From an uncultured beta proteobacterium (GTDB lineage: Bacteria; Pseudomonadota; Gammaproteobacteria; Burkholderiales; Burkholderiaceae), in contig CAIKFU010000108.1 in the NCBI GenBank assembly GCA_903826775.1, forward strand, positions 62,001 through 126,000: a stretch of DNA of 64,000 nt, given 5' to 3'. The position numbers and the translations under genes are program-made. The first letter of the stretch is position 1, and every line of letters starts with the position of its first letter. Below the pieces are notes generated by a model. The model was not told the DNA's origin and ran no database searches. It saw nothing but the letters and a program-made list of their open reading frames with translations. This document shows positions 26,637 through 35,312 of the stretch, in pieces.

Positions 26637-27398
26637 ATGCACGCTATTTTTGAATTCATTGAGCCGACAACATTTGCGTTGGCTTTGCTGACTATCCTTT
26701 GCGCTTATTTCATCTTTGGCATTTCGGGATTTGGATCATCAATTGTTGCCGTTCCCTTGTTGGTTCAAATTTACCCGTTAAAAATCGTTGTGCCGATGAT
26801 GGTGTTGATTGATCTTTCAGCATCATTTTATCTGGGGAGAAAATTTTCCAATACGGCAAATAAGCAAGAGTTAAAGTGGTTGTTTCCTTTTACTTTGGCA
26901 GGTATGGCAGCGGGAATTTTCTTGTTGGTGAATGCGCCTAGCAAACCGTTGCTGGTTACTTTAGGGATTTTTGCAGTTGCCAATGGAGCTCGTACGTTGT
27001 TGCAAAAAGGAACAATGAAGCAAAAACCGATTAATAAATGGTGGGCAGTGCCATTTGGGGTTTGTGGCGGAATGTTTACGGCTTTGTTTGCAACTGGAGG
27101 CCCGATTTATGCTTCGTACTTAAACTTTCGATTAAGTGATCCGAGGGTTATTAGGGCAACCATGGCCTTCGCCATTTTTATGCTGACCTTTTTAAGGTTG
27201 CTATTCATGTTGATTTCTGGCCTGATCTTAAGCTGGCCAATTTTCGGATTGGCTCTATGCTTAATCCCAGCGATGATTGCGGGTGTTGGGTTGGGTTCGC
27301 ACGTGCACTCAAAAATGACCCATACGGCAATGCGCGTTACCTATGGATCAATTTTGTTATTTTCGGGGATATCGCTTTTAGTAAAGCAATGGTTGTAA
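26637..27398 (+). CDS. TauE/SafE family permease
   Basis: A 253-residue membrane protein with about seven to eight hydrophobic helices and the family patterns GISGFGSS near residue 28 and FATGGP near 145. TauE/SafE proteins move sulfite, sulfoacetate or other small anions, often outwards. It starts 33 bases after the flavoprotein gene on the same strand and is probably the last gene of that operon. A sulfite or sulfonate role fits the neighbouring sulfolactate genes, but export of an organic acid is equally open. Confidence 0.85.
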   Translation: MHAIFEFIEPTTFALALLTILCAYFIFGISGFGSSIVAVPLLVQIYPLKIVVPMMVLIDLSASFYLGRKFSNTANKQELKWLFPFTLAGMAAGIFLLVNAPSKPLLVTLGIFAVANGARTLLQKGTMKQKPINKWWAVPFGVCGGMFTALFATGGPIYASYLNFRLSDPRVIRATMAFAIFMLTFLRLLFMLISGLILSWPIFGLALCLIPAMIAGVGLGSHVHSKMTHTAMRVTYGSILLFSGISLLVKQWL

Positions 27399-27400
27399 AG

Positions 27401-27422
27401 CTGTGAAGTCTAGACTTCACAG
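27401..27422. terminator. 22-base perfect palindrome between convergent genes
   Basis: CTGTGAAGTCT is followed directly by its reverse complement AGACTTCACAG. As RNA it would form a 9-base stem with a CTAG loop. It starts two bases after the TauE/SafE stop and lies 18 bases beyond the stop of the convergent Bug gene. There is no U-tract on either strand, so it may stall polymerases from both sides or bind a dimeric protein rather than act as a standard terminator. Confidence 0.55.
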
Positions 27423-27439
27423 GGTATCAACTAACACCG

Positions 27440-28429
27440 TTATTGCGCAGTAATATTGCGCCCTTTAATCACCTTCTCCCAGATTTCCGATTCTGCTTTA
27501 ACTTGGTCGTTAAATTCTTTGGGAGTGTTAACAATTGCGGTTAAGCCATTTAGTTCCAGACTGGTTTTCATGGCGTCTGAATTGACGGCTTTAATGGTCG
27601 CAGCATATAGTCTTTGAACAATGGCATTCGGTGTTCCGACAGGAACAACCAATCCAAACCAGCCGGTGTTTTCAAATCCAGTGATCCCCGATTCTGCAAC
27701 CGTGGGAACATTGGGGAGTTGTTTAATGCGTTTGAGGCTTGTAACGGCTATGGGTTTAATTTGCCCTGCTTTAGCAAAGCCGACAGCGGCGGTTAGATTT
27801 CCAACCATGAAGTCAATCTGACCGGCGACCAAATCGTTGAGCGCTGCAGATTCACCTTTATACGGCACATGGGTGGCGGTAATGTCAGCAGAAAAAATGA
27901 GGTTTTCTGCTGCCATATGAACCTGGCTGCCGATACCTGCCGAGCCAAAATTTAAATCCTTTGATTTTGCCAAGGAAATTAATTCAGCTAGATTTGTAAC
28001 GGGCAGTTTAGTGCTCACGGAAAGCAGCATGGGGCCACTTGCCACGTTGGTAATGTAGGTAAAATCCTTGCTGTAGCTAAAAGGCAATTTTTTATAGAGG
28101 AACGGGTTTACGGTCAGCATGCTTCCAGACGCAAGCATGATGGTGTATCCGTCAGCCGGTGATTTTGCTACCGCTTCGGCCGCGATATTTCCGCCGGCCC
28201 CGGCCTTGTTTTCGACTATTACATTTTGTCCTAGGTTGGCCGTAAGTTGTTGAGCCAGTATCCTTCCAAGGATGTCAGTAGTTCCTCCCGCTGCGAAGGG
28301 GATGATTAGTTTTACCGGCTTATCAGGCCAGTTTTGGGCCTGAGTTGTTAATGGCGCTGATGCGAATGCAAGCAACCCCATAAACAAGGTTAAATATTTA
28401 GTTAAGGGGTATGTTTTTTTTAATATCAC
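27440..28429 (-). CDS. Bug/TctC-type periplasmic solute-binding protein (3 of 6)
   Basis: A tripartite tricarboxylate binding protein of about 329 residues. Signal peptide (KYLTLFMGLLAFASAPLTTQAQ) is followed by WPDKPVKLIIPFAAGGTTDIL. The longest frame starts at a TTG (28450), but the GTG at 28429 has AAAGGAAA 6 bases upstream and is preferred. It is divergent from slcC across about 210 bases. In Chromohalobacter a complete tripartite system (slcHFG) sits with slcC, so this protein may bind sulfolactate, although the membrane subunits are missing here. The gap contains an ATAAGCTTAT palindrome (28515-28524) but no gene. Confidence 0.9.
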   Translation of the reverse strand: MILKKTYPLTKYLTLFMGLLAFASAPLTTQAQNWPDKPVKLIIPFAAGGTTDILGRILAQQLTANLGQNVIVENKAGAGGNIAAEAVAKSPADGYTIMLASGSMLTVNPFLYKKLPFSYSKDFTYITNVASGPMLLSVSTKLPVTNLAELISLAKSKDLNFGSAGIGSQVHMAAENLIFSADITATHVPYKGESAALNDLVAGQIDFMVGNLTAAVGFAKAGQIKPIAVTSLKRIKQLPNVPTVAESGITGFENTGWFGLVVPVGTPNAIVQRLYAATIKAVNSDAMKTSLELNGLTAIVNTPKEFNDQVKAESEIWEKVIKGRNITAQ

Positions 28430-28604
28430 TGGCTTTCCTTTTTTGGGCAATGTAACAGTAGATCTTAGTTATTTATTTGAGTCTTGGTAATATTTTTTTT
28501 TCAATTTTATTGTTATAAGCTTATGCCCATAATTTACTGCGGTTTTTCAAATTAGAATCTTATCGATCGAAACTTATTTTTTTAGGTTTCCATAGTAATG
28601 GGTG

Positions 28605-28639
28605 TTGCAGAACATCTAAATCATCTATATGATATAGAT
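28605..28639 (+). promoter_or_regulatory. slcC promoter and palindromic operator
   Basis: TTGCAG (28605-28610) and TATGAT (28628-28633) are spaced exactly 17 bases. The -10 box sits inside the perfect palindrome ATCTATAT-G-ATATAGAT (28623-28639), which ends directly against the ATG of slcC. Transcription would start at the A of that ATG, giving a leaderless mRNA, and a bound dimer would block the promoter. The GntR/HutC regulator encoded in the same cluster is the natural candidate. Sequence pattern seen; function inferred. Confidence 0.55.
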
Positions 28640-29575
28640 ATGTCTTCTATTTTGATCTCTGAGTTCATCACAAGTCAAGCCCTAGAAACCCTGCGTTCTA
28701 AACACCACGTTGTATATGAGCCGGAGTTGTATAAGGAGCGGGCTGCATTAATTGCTGCGCTGCAAAATTCTGAAGCATTGATTGTGCGCAATTTAACTCA
28801 AGTGAATCAAGAGTTATTGTCTGGAGCTCACGGTTTAAGGGTTGTGGGGCGCTTGGGCGTGGGTTTGGAAAATATTGACGTGCCAGCATGTGCTGCACGC
28901 AATATCAAAGTCATTCCCGCAACAGGGGCGAATGCTGAATCCGTAGCGGAATATGTGGTTGGTTCGGCGGTAGCTTTGGTGAGGGGTTTTTTGCCGGCAA
29001 CCACTGAAACTTTAAGTGGCGGTTGGCCTAGACCGCACTTTTCCGGATACCACGAATGCCTTGGTAAGACCTTGGGGATAGTGGGTTTTGGGAGTATTGG
29101 GCGCATTGTTGCTAAAAAAGCGGCTGCTTTTGGATTGCGGTGCATTGCCCATGATCCCATGATCTCAAGTTCATCTGTAGAGGTTCATGGCGCATTACTA
29201 AATTTGCTTCCATTGGCTGATTTGCTGACTCAAAGCGATGTTGTTACTTTGCATTTACCCTTGTTGGCAGCTACGAAGAATCTATTTAACGCGTCCGTTT
29301 TGGATCAAATGAAAAAAGGCGCATGCCTTATTAATACGGCACGTGGCGGCATTGTCGATGAGCTGGCTTTAGCTGATCGACTGCGTTCCGGTGTATTGGG
29401 CGGTGCCGCCATTGATGTTTTTGATGTTGAGCCTGCAAAAGATTTAAGCCACTTTGTTGGCATAGGAAATCTGATTTTGACTCCACATATTGCCGGGGTA
29501 ACATTTGAGAGCAACGAGCGGGTAAGCCAGATGATTGCTGATGAAGTAAACCGCGTTTTGGAAGGGCAAGCATGA
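28640..29575 (+). CDS. slcC: (S)-sulfolactate dehydrogenase
   Basis: A 311-residue NAD-dependent D-2-hydroxyacid dehydrogenase family protein. It oxidises (S)-3-sulfolactate to 3-sulfopyruvate in the cytoplasm. The opening SSILISEFITSQALETL and the segment ALIVRNLTQVN resemble Chromohalobacter SlcC. The Rossmann motif is VGFGSIG; catalytic residues are the Arg in NTARGGIVDE, the Glu in FDVEP and the His in TPHIAGV. The frame is open from 28598, but homologues begin at the second Met (28640), where the promoter also predicts the RNA start. It overlaps the next gene by four bases. Phosphoglycerate-dehydrogenase-like function is the alternative, made unlikely by the cluster. Confidence 0.82.
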   Translation: MSSILISEFITSQALETLRSKHHVVYEPELYKERAALIAALQNSEALIVRNLTQVNQELLSGAHGLRVVGRLGVGLENIDVPACAARNIKVIPATGANAESVAEYVVGSAVALVRGFLPATTETLSGGWPRPHFSGYHECLGKTLGIVGFGSIGRIVAKKAAAFGLRCIAHDPMISSSSVEVHGALLNLLPLADLLTQSDVVTLHLPLLAATKNLFNASVLDQMKKGACLINTARGGIVDELALADRLRSGVLGGAAIDVFDVEPAKDLSHFVGIGNLILTPHIAGVTFESNERVSQMIADEVNRVLEGQA

Positions 29576-30573
29576 TATTGTCATACGAAGAAATGGTTAA
29601 GTTGGCGTCATCGGGATTGCAAGCTGCCGGCATTAATCAGCAGGCTGCATATGAAACAGCGCAGTTCCTAGCGCTTGCAGAACTTGATGGCCTTGCCTCC
29701 CATGGCCTAGCAAGGGTAAATCAATATGCTGAGCATGCAAAGAATAATCGCGTGGATGGGAAGGCAAAAATTAAAGTTCAGGCGTTTAAGCAATCGGCTG
29801 CATTGGTTGATGCTAGCGATGGATTGGCATTTCCAGCATTGCGATTTGCAACCGACTTGTCGGTTAATTTAGCATCAGCGACTGGCATCGGATTGGTTGC
29901 CGTAACCAATAGCCATCATTTTGGGGTGGCTGGTCATTTCACAGAAGCGGCAGCTCGCGCTGGTTATATTTCATTGCTGTTTGGTAACACGCCAGCGGCG
30001 ATGCCCATGGTAGGGGGTACTAAAGCTATTTTTGGAACAAATCCATTGGCTGCAGCTTTTCCTGTAAAAGGGTCGAATCCAGTGGTGATCGACATGTCCC
30101 TTTCGGCGGTTGCTCGAGGGAAGCTGTTGGTAGCGGCGAAAAAAGGGGAAGTCATCCCTGAAGGTTGGGCGTTAACAGCGCTTGGAGAGCCAACTACCGA
30201 TCCAAATGAAGGGCTTAAAGGATTAATGGTTCCGTTGGGGGGCGATAAAGGCGCATTGCTTGCATTGATTATTGAGTTGTTGGTTGTTGGCCTTTCCGGT
30301 AGCCGCTTTTCTTATGAGGCGGATTCCTTTTTTAACTCGAAGGGCAATCGACCCAGGATCGGGCAATTGTTGATCACGATTGATCCAAATTTATCAGGCA
30401 GGGGTATTTTTGCAAAAAGGATGCAAGACTTTTTAGGTGTTTTGGGCAAGGAAGAAGGGATTCGCCTTCCTGGCCAGCGTCGTTTTAAGCAACGTGCCCT
30501 TGGGTTTGGCAATGGTGTGAATGTGGTTGATCAAGTTGTAGAGGAAATTCAAGCTGGCATCCGCCAGTCTTGA
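29572..30573 (+). CDS. comC: (R)-sulfolactate dehydrogenase (Ldh2/MDH2 family)
   Basis: A 333-residue NAD(P)-dependent dehydrogenase of the malate/L-lactate (YiaK/ComC) family, unrelated in fold to SlcC. It reduces sulfopyruvate to (R)-3-sulfolactate. The catalytic SHHFG motif is near residue 113, and ASHGLARV near 43-50 is also a family mark. Together with SlcC it would act as a two-enzyme racemase, feeding both enantiomers to the lyase, as shown for Chromohalobacter. Coupled to slcC by an ATGA overlap; 37 bases before suyA. Alone the sequence could be ureidoglycolate or malate dehydrogenase; the neighbours decide. Confidence 0.82.
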   Translation: MILSYEEMVKLASSGLQAAGINQQAAYETAQFLALAELDGLASHGLARVNQYAEHAKNNRVDGKAKIKVQAFKQSAALVDASDGLAFPALRFATDLSVNLASATGIGLVAVTNSHHFGVAGHFTEAAARAGYISLLFGNTPAAMPMVGGTKAIFGTNPLAAAFPVKGSNPVVIDMSLSAVARGKLLVAAKKGEVIPEGWALTALGEPTTDPNEGLKGLMVPLGGDKGALLALIIELLVVGLSGSRFSYEADSFFNSKGNRPRIGQLLITIDPNLSGRGIFAKRMQDFLGVLGKEEGIRLPGQRRFKQRALGFGNGVNVVDQVVEEIQAGIRQS

Positions 30574-30610
30574 CCAATATATTTAAATAGAAGCGAATAA
30601 GGAGAGCGGA

Positions 30611-30892
30611 ATGATTCATTTTGTCGTGCATGAACCAGGAGATGGGGTAGGTGTCGTCGTCGTTGAAGGTGTAAAAGCGGGGGCGGATTTAATTGGTTGG
30701 GTGATGGACGGAGACCTGACTTTGAATATGAAATCCGAAAGTGATATTCCGATTGGTCACAAAATTTCATTGAATGAATTTAAACCTGGCGATACGGTGA
30801 TGAAGTATGGCGTTGATATTGGTAAGGTAGTAGCCCCTATTAAAAAGGGTGAGCACCTCCACGTTCAAAACGTAAAAACTAAGCGCTGGTAA
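30611..30892 (+). CDS. suyA: (R)-sulfolactate sulfo-lyase, alpha subunit
   Basis: A 93-residue SAF-domain protein, the small subunit of the enzyme that splits (R)-3-sulfolactate into pyruvate and sulfite. The size fits the roughly 8-10 kDa reported for SuyA. Its C-terminal part DTVMKYGVDIGKVVAPIKKGEHLHVQNV is the UxaA/altronate dehydratase small-domain pattern. AAGGAGAG stands just before the ATG. A small separate SAF subunit followed by a UxaA-like subunit is the suyAB arrangement. Confidence 0.88.
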   Translation: MIHFVVHEPGDGVGVVVVEGVKAGADLIGWVMDGDLTLNMKSESDIPIGHKISLNEFKPGDTVMKYGVDIGKVVAPIKKGEHLHVQNVKTKRW

Positions 30893-30931
30893 CCCAGCCC
30901 TTAATTCACCTATTCATTGAGAAAGAAAAAA

Positions 30932-32104
30932 ATGATTAATTTGAAAGACACAACCTTTATGGGTTACCGCCGTGAAAACGGTCGCATGGGTATTCGTAAC
31001 CACGTACTGATTTTGCCTTTAGATGATTTGTCCAATGCAGCTTGTGAGGCTGTTGCAAATAACATCAAAGGTGCAATGGCGATTCCTCACTCTTATGGAC
31101 GTTTGCAATTCGGCGCTGATTTGGACTTGCATTTCCGTACCTTAATTGGGACAGGAACTAATCCGAACGTAGCTGCAGTGGTGGTAATTGGTATTGAGCC
31201 ACAGTGGACCAAGATTGTTGTTGATGGTATTAAAGCATCTGGCAAGCCTGTTGAAGGTTTCTGGATTGAAGGCAATGGCGATACCGCTACGATTGCATCA
31301 GCAAGTAAGGCTGCTTACAAAATGATGAAACATGCTTCTAAACAACAACGTGTAAAAGCGCCGTTGTCAGAGCTCTGGGTTTCTACAAAGTGCGGTGAAT
31401 CTGATACAACATCTGGTTGTGGTGCAAACCCAACCGTTGGCGATGCTTTCGACAAGTTATATGGTATTGGTTCAACTTTGGTATTCGGTGAAACTACTGA
31501 ATTAACTGGCGGTGAGCATTTGGTTGAAGCTCGTTGCCGTACCCCCGAAGTGAAGAAAAAGTTCCGCGAAATGTTTGATCGTTACCAAGATGTAATCGAA
31601 CGTCATAAAACAAGCGACTTATCGGATTCTCAGCCTACCAAAGGCAATATTGCAGGTGGCTTGACTACCATCGAAGAAAAAGCATTGGGCAATATTCAGA
31701 AAATTGGTAAGAAATGTATTGTTGATAGCGTACTAGATAAAGGTGAAGAGCCAACCTTTCCTGGTTTGCACTTCATGGACTCGTCTTCAGCTGCTGCCGA
31801 GATGGTGACTTTATGTGCTGCTGCTGGTTTTGCTGCGCATTTTTTTCCAACAGGTCAAGGTAACGTAATCGGCAATGCCATTCTTCCGGTAATCAAGATT
31901 TGCGCTAACCCAAAGACAGTTCGTACGATGGGTGAGCATATTGACGTGGACGTATCAGGTATTTTGCGTCGCGAAGAGAACATGGATCAGGCTGGCGATA
32001 AGTTGTTGGAATGCCTCTTGCGCACTGCCGATGGCGAGCTTACTGCATCTGAAATTCTCGGCCATCGCGAATTCGTATTAACTCGTTTGTACGAATCAGC
32101 ATAA
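30932..32104 (+). CDS. suyB: (R)-sulfolactate sulfo-lyase, beta subunit
   Basis: A 390-residue UxaA-family lyase subunit that desulfonates (R)-3-sulfolactate to pyruvate plus sulfite, probably with an iron centre. The opening [18 protein letters not shown] and the stretch VRNH-like [19 protein letters not shown] match SuyB as I remember it. [14 protein letters not shown] and [17 protein letters not shown] hold conserved Cys and Gly. Length equals SuyB (about 42 kDa) and is much shorter than altronate or galactarate dehydratases. The ATG at 30932 is preferred to the upstream TTG (30917). Codon choice looks more optimised than in neighbours, suggesting high expression. Confidence 0.9.
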   Translation: MINLKDTTFMGYRRENGRMGIRNHVLILPLDDLSNAACEAVANNIKGAMAIPHSYGRLQFGADLDLHFRTLIGTGTNPNVAAVVVIGIEPQWTKIVVDGIKASGKPVEGFWIEGNGDTATIASASKAAYKMMKHASKQQRVKAPLSELWVSTKCGESDTTSGCGANPTVGDAFDKLYGIGSTLVFGETTELTGGEHLVEARCRTPEVKKKFREMFDRYQDVIERHKTSDLSDSQPTKGNIAGGLTTIEEKALGNIQKIGKKCIVDSVLDKGEEPTFPGLHFMDSSSAAAEMVTLCAAAGFAAHFFPTGQGNVIGNAILPVIKICANPKTVRTMGEHIDVDVSGILRREENMDQAGDKLLECLLRTADGELTASEILGHREFVLTRLYESA

Positions 32105-32114
32105 GCTCTAGAGC

Positions 32115-32834
32115 ATGAAATCCCTGACCGCTTATCAAGAAGTAAAGCAGAAGATTACCGAAGATCTGGTCAGGGGTCGCTATCCTATGGGGCAGGCATT
32201 GCCTGCTGAAAAGGATTTGTCAAAAGAGTTAGATGTATCGATAGGAACCCTGCGTAAAGCGGTGGATGAGTTGGTAGCCGAAGGCATTGTTATTCGTCGT
32301 CAAGGCAGGGGAACCTATGTTGCCGAGCATGATCTCAAACGATTGCTGTATTACTTTTTCCATGTGGTAAAGCATGATGCCGATAAAAAAGTGAATCCTC
32401 GAGTTGAGCTCATTTCCTTAAATAGTGCTATCGCTAATAAAGAAGAGGCCTATAAACTTCAAATCAAAGAAGGTGCCCCAGTTTGGCGAATACTAAATTG
32501 TCTTTATATAAGTGATCAATGCGTCATGATTGACCAGATCACTCTAGATAAGAAGCGGTTTAAGAGTTTGACACGAGCCGACTTTATTAATCGAAAGGGC
32601 AGTATTTATCAGTTGTATCAGATGCACTTTGGGCAAACAGTGGTGCGCAGCAGTGAGCGCCTGCGTGCTGGTTTGGCTGGAAAACAGTATGCTGAATGGT
32701 TGGGATTAAAGCCAACATCACCTGTCTTGGTGATTAGACGAGTCGCATTGGGCATGCAGGATGAGCCCCTAGAGTGGCGAGTTTCTACTCTCAATACCGA
32801 GCAACACGAATACTTTAGTGAGTTAGTTGTTTAG
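32115..32834 (+). CDS. suyR: GntR/HutC-family regulator of the sulfolactate genes
   Basis: A 239-residue repressor-type protein. The winged helix spans residues 5-72 (GRYPMGQALPAEKDLSKELDVS, then the wing RRQGRGTYV). The C-terminal UTRA ligand-binding domain spans about 80-235. It starts 10 bases after suyB, and that gap is the small palindrome GCTCTAGAGC (32105-32114), which might give it its own control. A regulator of this family accompanies suyAB in other bacteria. The probable operator is at slcC. Confidence 0.85.
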   Translation: MKSLTAYQEVKQKITEDLVRGRYPMGQALPAEKDLSKELDVSIGTLRKAVDELVAEGIVIRRQGRGTYVAEHDLKRLLYYFFHVVKHDADKKVNPRVELISLNSAIANKEEAYKLQIKEGAPVWRILNCLYISDQCVMIDQITLDKKRFKSLTRADFINRKGSIYQLYQMHFGQTVVRSSERLRAGLAGKQYAEWLGLKPTSPVLVIRRVALGMQDEPLEWRVSTLNTEQHEYFSELVV

Positions 32835-32853
32835 TCAAAACTAACTCCCATTA

Positions 32854-33921
32854 ATGAACTTTTATAAAAATATTCCAGGCATTTTATTTGCCACCATCGT
32901 TGCCTTGGTGGCAATGGAGATGTCGAGCAGATATCCCGCGTTGGGAAAAAATGGTCTTAGTATTTTGACTATGGCAATATTGATAGGAATTGCCATAGGA
33001 AATATGCCAATTTATAAATTCTTGATTGCATCCTGTGGGTCTGGAATCAATTTCTCTAAACAGAAAGTCTTGCGCCTAGGGATTATTCTGTACGGCTTCA
33101 GGCTTACCTTTCAGGATATTGGCATCGTAGGCCTTAATGGCATCATTATTGATGTCCTCACTTTGGCGTCTACGTTTTTATTGGCAGCTTATTTGGGTGT
33201 CAAATTTTTTAAGTTAGATCGAGATACCTCAATTCTGATTGGGGCGGGTAATTCAATTTGTGGTGCCGCCGCAATCTTGGCCACAGAGCCCATATTAGAA
33301 GCATCAAATGAACGGGTGGCGGTCGCTATCTCAACGATAGTCATCTTTGGCACATTCGCTATATTTCTTTATCCAGTAATATATTCCTATGCAATTTTGA
33401 ACTACCCCGAGTACTTAACCCCAAGTCAATTTGGCGTATACATTGGTTCAACAGTTCATGAAGTTGCTCAAGTGGTGGCTACCGCAAACGCAATCGGTGA
33501 TGAGGTAACCAATACGGCTGTCATTGCAAAAATGGTTCGAGTCATTATGCTGGCTCCATTCTTGATTGCTTTATCTGCCTATGTGTCGATCTCTGAGAAA
33601 GTAATAAACTCTTCTTCTAGCGGGTCTACGGGGTCTAGTAAAAAATCTTTGCTTGCTAAATTTTTCCCTGTATTTGCAATTTTCTTTTTATTTGCAATTG
33701 GCGTAAATTCTTCGGGGATTGTAAGTCAGTCTGTACGAGAGATGCTCATTACTATTGATAACTTTTTATTAGCTTTGGCTATGGGTGCCTTGGGCTTAAC
33801 TACCCATCTTTCGGCTATTGCAAAAGCAGGAATAAAGCCCATTCAATTGGCTGCAATTCTATTTATTTGGCTGATTTTTGGTGGCGGTTTAATCAATATG
33901 GCAGTCGATTATTTAATGTAG
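32854..33921 (+). CDS. YeiH/UPF0324-type putative sulfate or sulfite exporter
   Basis: A 355-residue membrane protein with about ten hydrophobic helices. It is recognised as the YeiH family from GAGNSICGAAAILA near residue 130 and GSTVHEVAQVVA near 205. Proteins of such families accompany desulfonation genes and are thought to remove the sulfite released, or sulfate formed from it. It is the last gene on this strand, 19 bases after suyR, and converges on cysN. Direction and cargo are inferred from context. Confidence 0.85.
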   Translation: MNFYKNIPGILFATIVALVAMEMSSRYPALGKNGLSILTMAILIGIAIGNMPIYKFLIASCGSGINFSKQKVLRLGIILYGFRLTFQDIGIVGLNGIIIDVLTLASTFLLAAYLGVKFFKLDRDTSILIGAGNSICGAAAILATEPILEASNERVAVAISTIVIFGTFAIFLYPVIYSYAILNYPEYLTPSQFGVYIGSTVHEVAQVVATANAIGDEVTNTAVIAKMVRVIMLAPFLIALSAYVSISEKVINSSSSGSTGSSKKSLLAKFFPVFAIFFLFAIGVNSSGIVSQSVREMLITIDNFLLALAMGALGLTTHLSAIAKAGIKPIQLAAILFIWLIFGGGLINMAVDYLM

Positions 33922-33962
33922 ATTAATTTTTTTTTAGTCAGTTCACTAAGGTGGCTTTTCTA

Positions 33963-35312
33963 TTACTGAGCCAAGGCCTCACGTATCATTCCTGCCGCAA
34001 CTGTATGGTTGGTGGCTTCATCAATCAGGATGAACGCGCCTGTACGCTGAGATTGATCAAATAAGTCAGCTACGATGGGTTTTTGCAACACAAAGTCTAT
34101 GCGACCAATTTCATTCGTAGTTAAAGGATGAGATTTGTCCGCATGTGACAGAGTTTGAACATCTAAAACATGCCTAATCTCTTTCACTTTTGCGCCAACA
34201 GTATTAGTGGTGTGGCGTAAAGCATATTTACGGCTCAGAGAAAGAGGCTCGCTATCTAACCAGCAAAGGTCGGCAGAAATTTGTTTGCTCAGTGTAGGTG
34301 GCGTTGCATCATCTGCGCCTACAAATAAGCAGCCACGTGATACATCAATATCTTCCACTAGACGAATTGCCAAAGCTTGGCCAGTTTGCGCTGATTCCAC
34401 CTCGTTATTGGTATTGGTTTGATCACGATTAAAACGGTTGCCTAAATAGATCTCTGCAACAGTGGCTTCAGTATTGCCTGGAAGTACTTTAACCTTCTGA
34501 CCTTTGCGAATGCTGCCAGATTCAATTTCACCGAGGTAGCCACGGAAATCATCTGAGGCACTACCGTCTTGGCGTGCAACATATTGAACAGGGAAGCGTA
34601 AGGCTAGCTTCTCAGACTCTGGGCTTGTATCTAAGCCTTCTAACCACTCGAGTAGGGTGGGGCCCTTGAACCAAGGGGTGTCCTTGCTCGCCGTAACGAC
34701 ATTAGCACCAAGGAGCGCAGAAATTGGGATCAAGATGGGTTTTGCTAAACCAATTTTCTGGGTTAAGTCTTCAATAGCAGATTTGATCGTATTGAATACT
34801 TTCTCATCAAAATTAAATAAATCCATTTTGTTGACAGCAAATACAACGTGGCGCAATCCTAAGAGATGAACAATTGCAGCATGACGTTTAGTTTGCACTA
34901 ACAAAGTAGCTGTTGAAGTATTGAGGTCAACACGACTAGCGTCAACCAGAATGACAGCTACATCCGATTGGGATGCGCCAGTAACCAGGTTTCGTGTGTA
35001 CTGCTCGTGTCCTGGAGCATCAGCAACAATGAACTTGCGTTTAGGAGTCGAGAAATAGCGGTAGGCCACATCAATCGTAATTCCTTGCTCGCGCTCAGCT
35101 TCTAGTCCGTCAGTTAAAAGCGCAAGGTCTACGCCAGCATCTGAAGAGGTAACGCGGGCATGCTTGGTTTTGGAGAGGGACTCCAGTTGATCAACCAAAA
35201 TAGATTTAGTGTCATAAAGCAGGCGACCGATCAAGGTGCTCTTGCCATCATCAACGCTGCCAGCTGTAATGAAGCGAACGACGTTTTGGTACGGATTTTG
35301 ATGAGTAGTCAT
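33963..35312 (-). CDS. cysN: Sulfate adenylyltransferase GTPase subunit
   Basis: A 449-residue translational-GTPase-like subunit that couples GTP hydrolysis to activation of sulfate to APS by CysD. GTPase motifs: GSVDDGKSTLIGR near residue 16, DAPGHEQY near 96 and NKMD near 150. There is no C-terminal APS kinase domain, so it is CysN alone rather than CysNC, which fits the APS-reductase type CysH next door. It overlaps cysD (TGATG). Last gene of the cys operon. Confidence 0.96.
   Translation of the reverse strand: MTTHQNPYQNVVRFITAGSVDDGKSTLIGRLLYDTKSILVDQLESLSKTKHARVTSSDAGVDLALLTDGLEAEREQGITIDVAYRYFSTPKRKFIVADAPGHEQYTRNLVTGASQSDVAVILVDASRVDLNTSTATLLVQTKRHAAIVHLLGLRHVVFAVNKMDLFNFDEKVFNTIKSAIEDLTQKIGLAKPILIPISALLGANVVTASKDTPWFKGPTLLEWLEGLDTSPESEKLALRFPVQYVARQDGSASDDFRGYLGEIESGSIRKGQKVKVLPGNTEATVAEIYLGNRFNRDQTNTNNEVESAQTGQALAIRLVEDIDVSRGCLFVGADDATPPTLSKQISADLCWLDSEPLSLSRKYALRHTTNTVGAKVKEIRHVLDVQTLSHADKSHPLTTNEIGRIDFVLQKPIVADLFDQSQRTGAFILIDEATNHTVAAGMIREALAQ

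Noticed and set aside
30932-32104. suyB as altronate or galactarate dehydratase
   Set aside because: It is the right length for SuyB, is accompanied by a separate small SAF subunit and two sulfolactate dehydrogenases, and lacks the extra domains of sugar-acid dehydratases.
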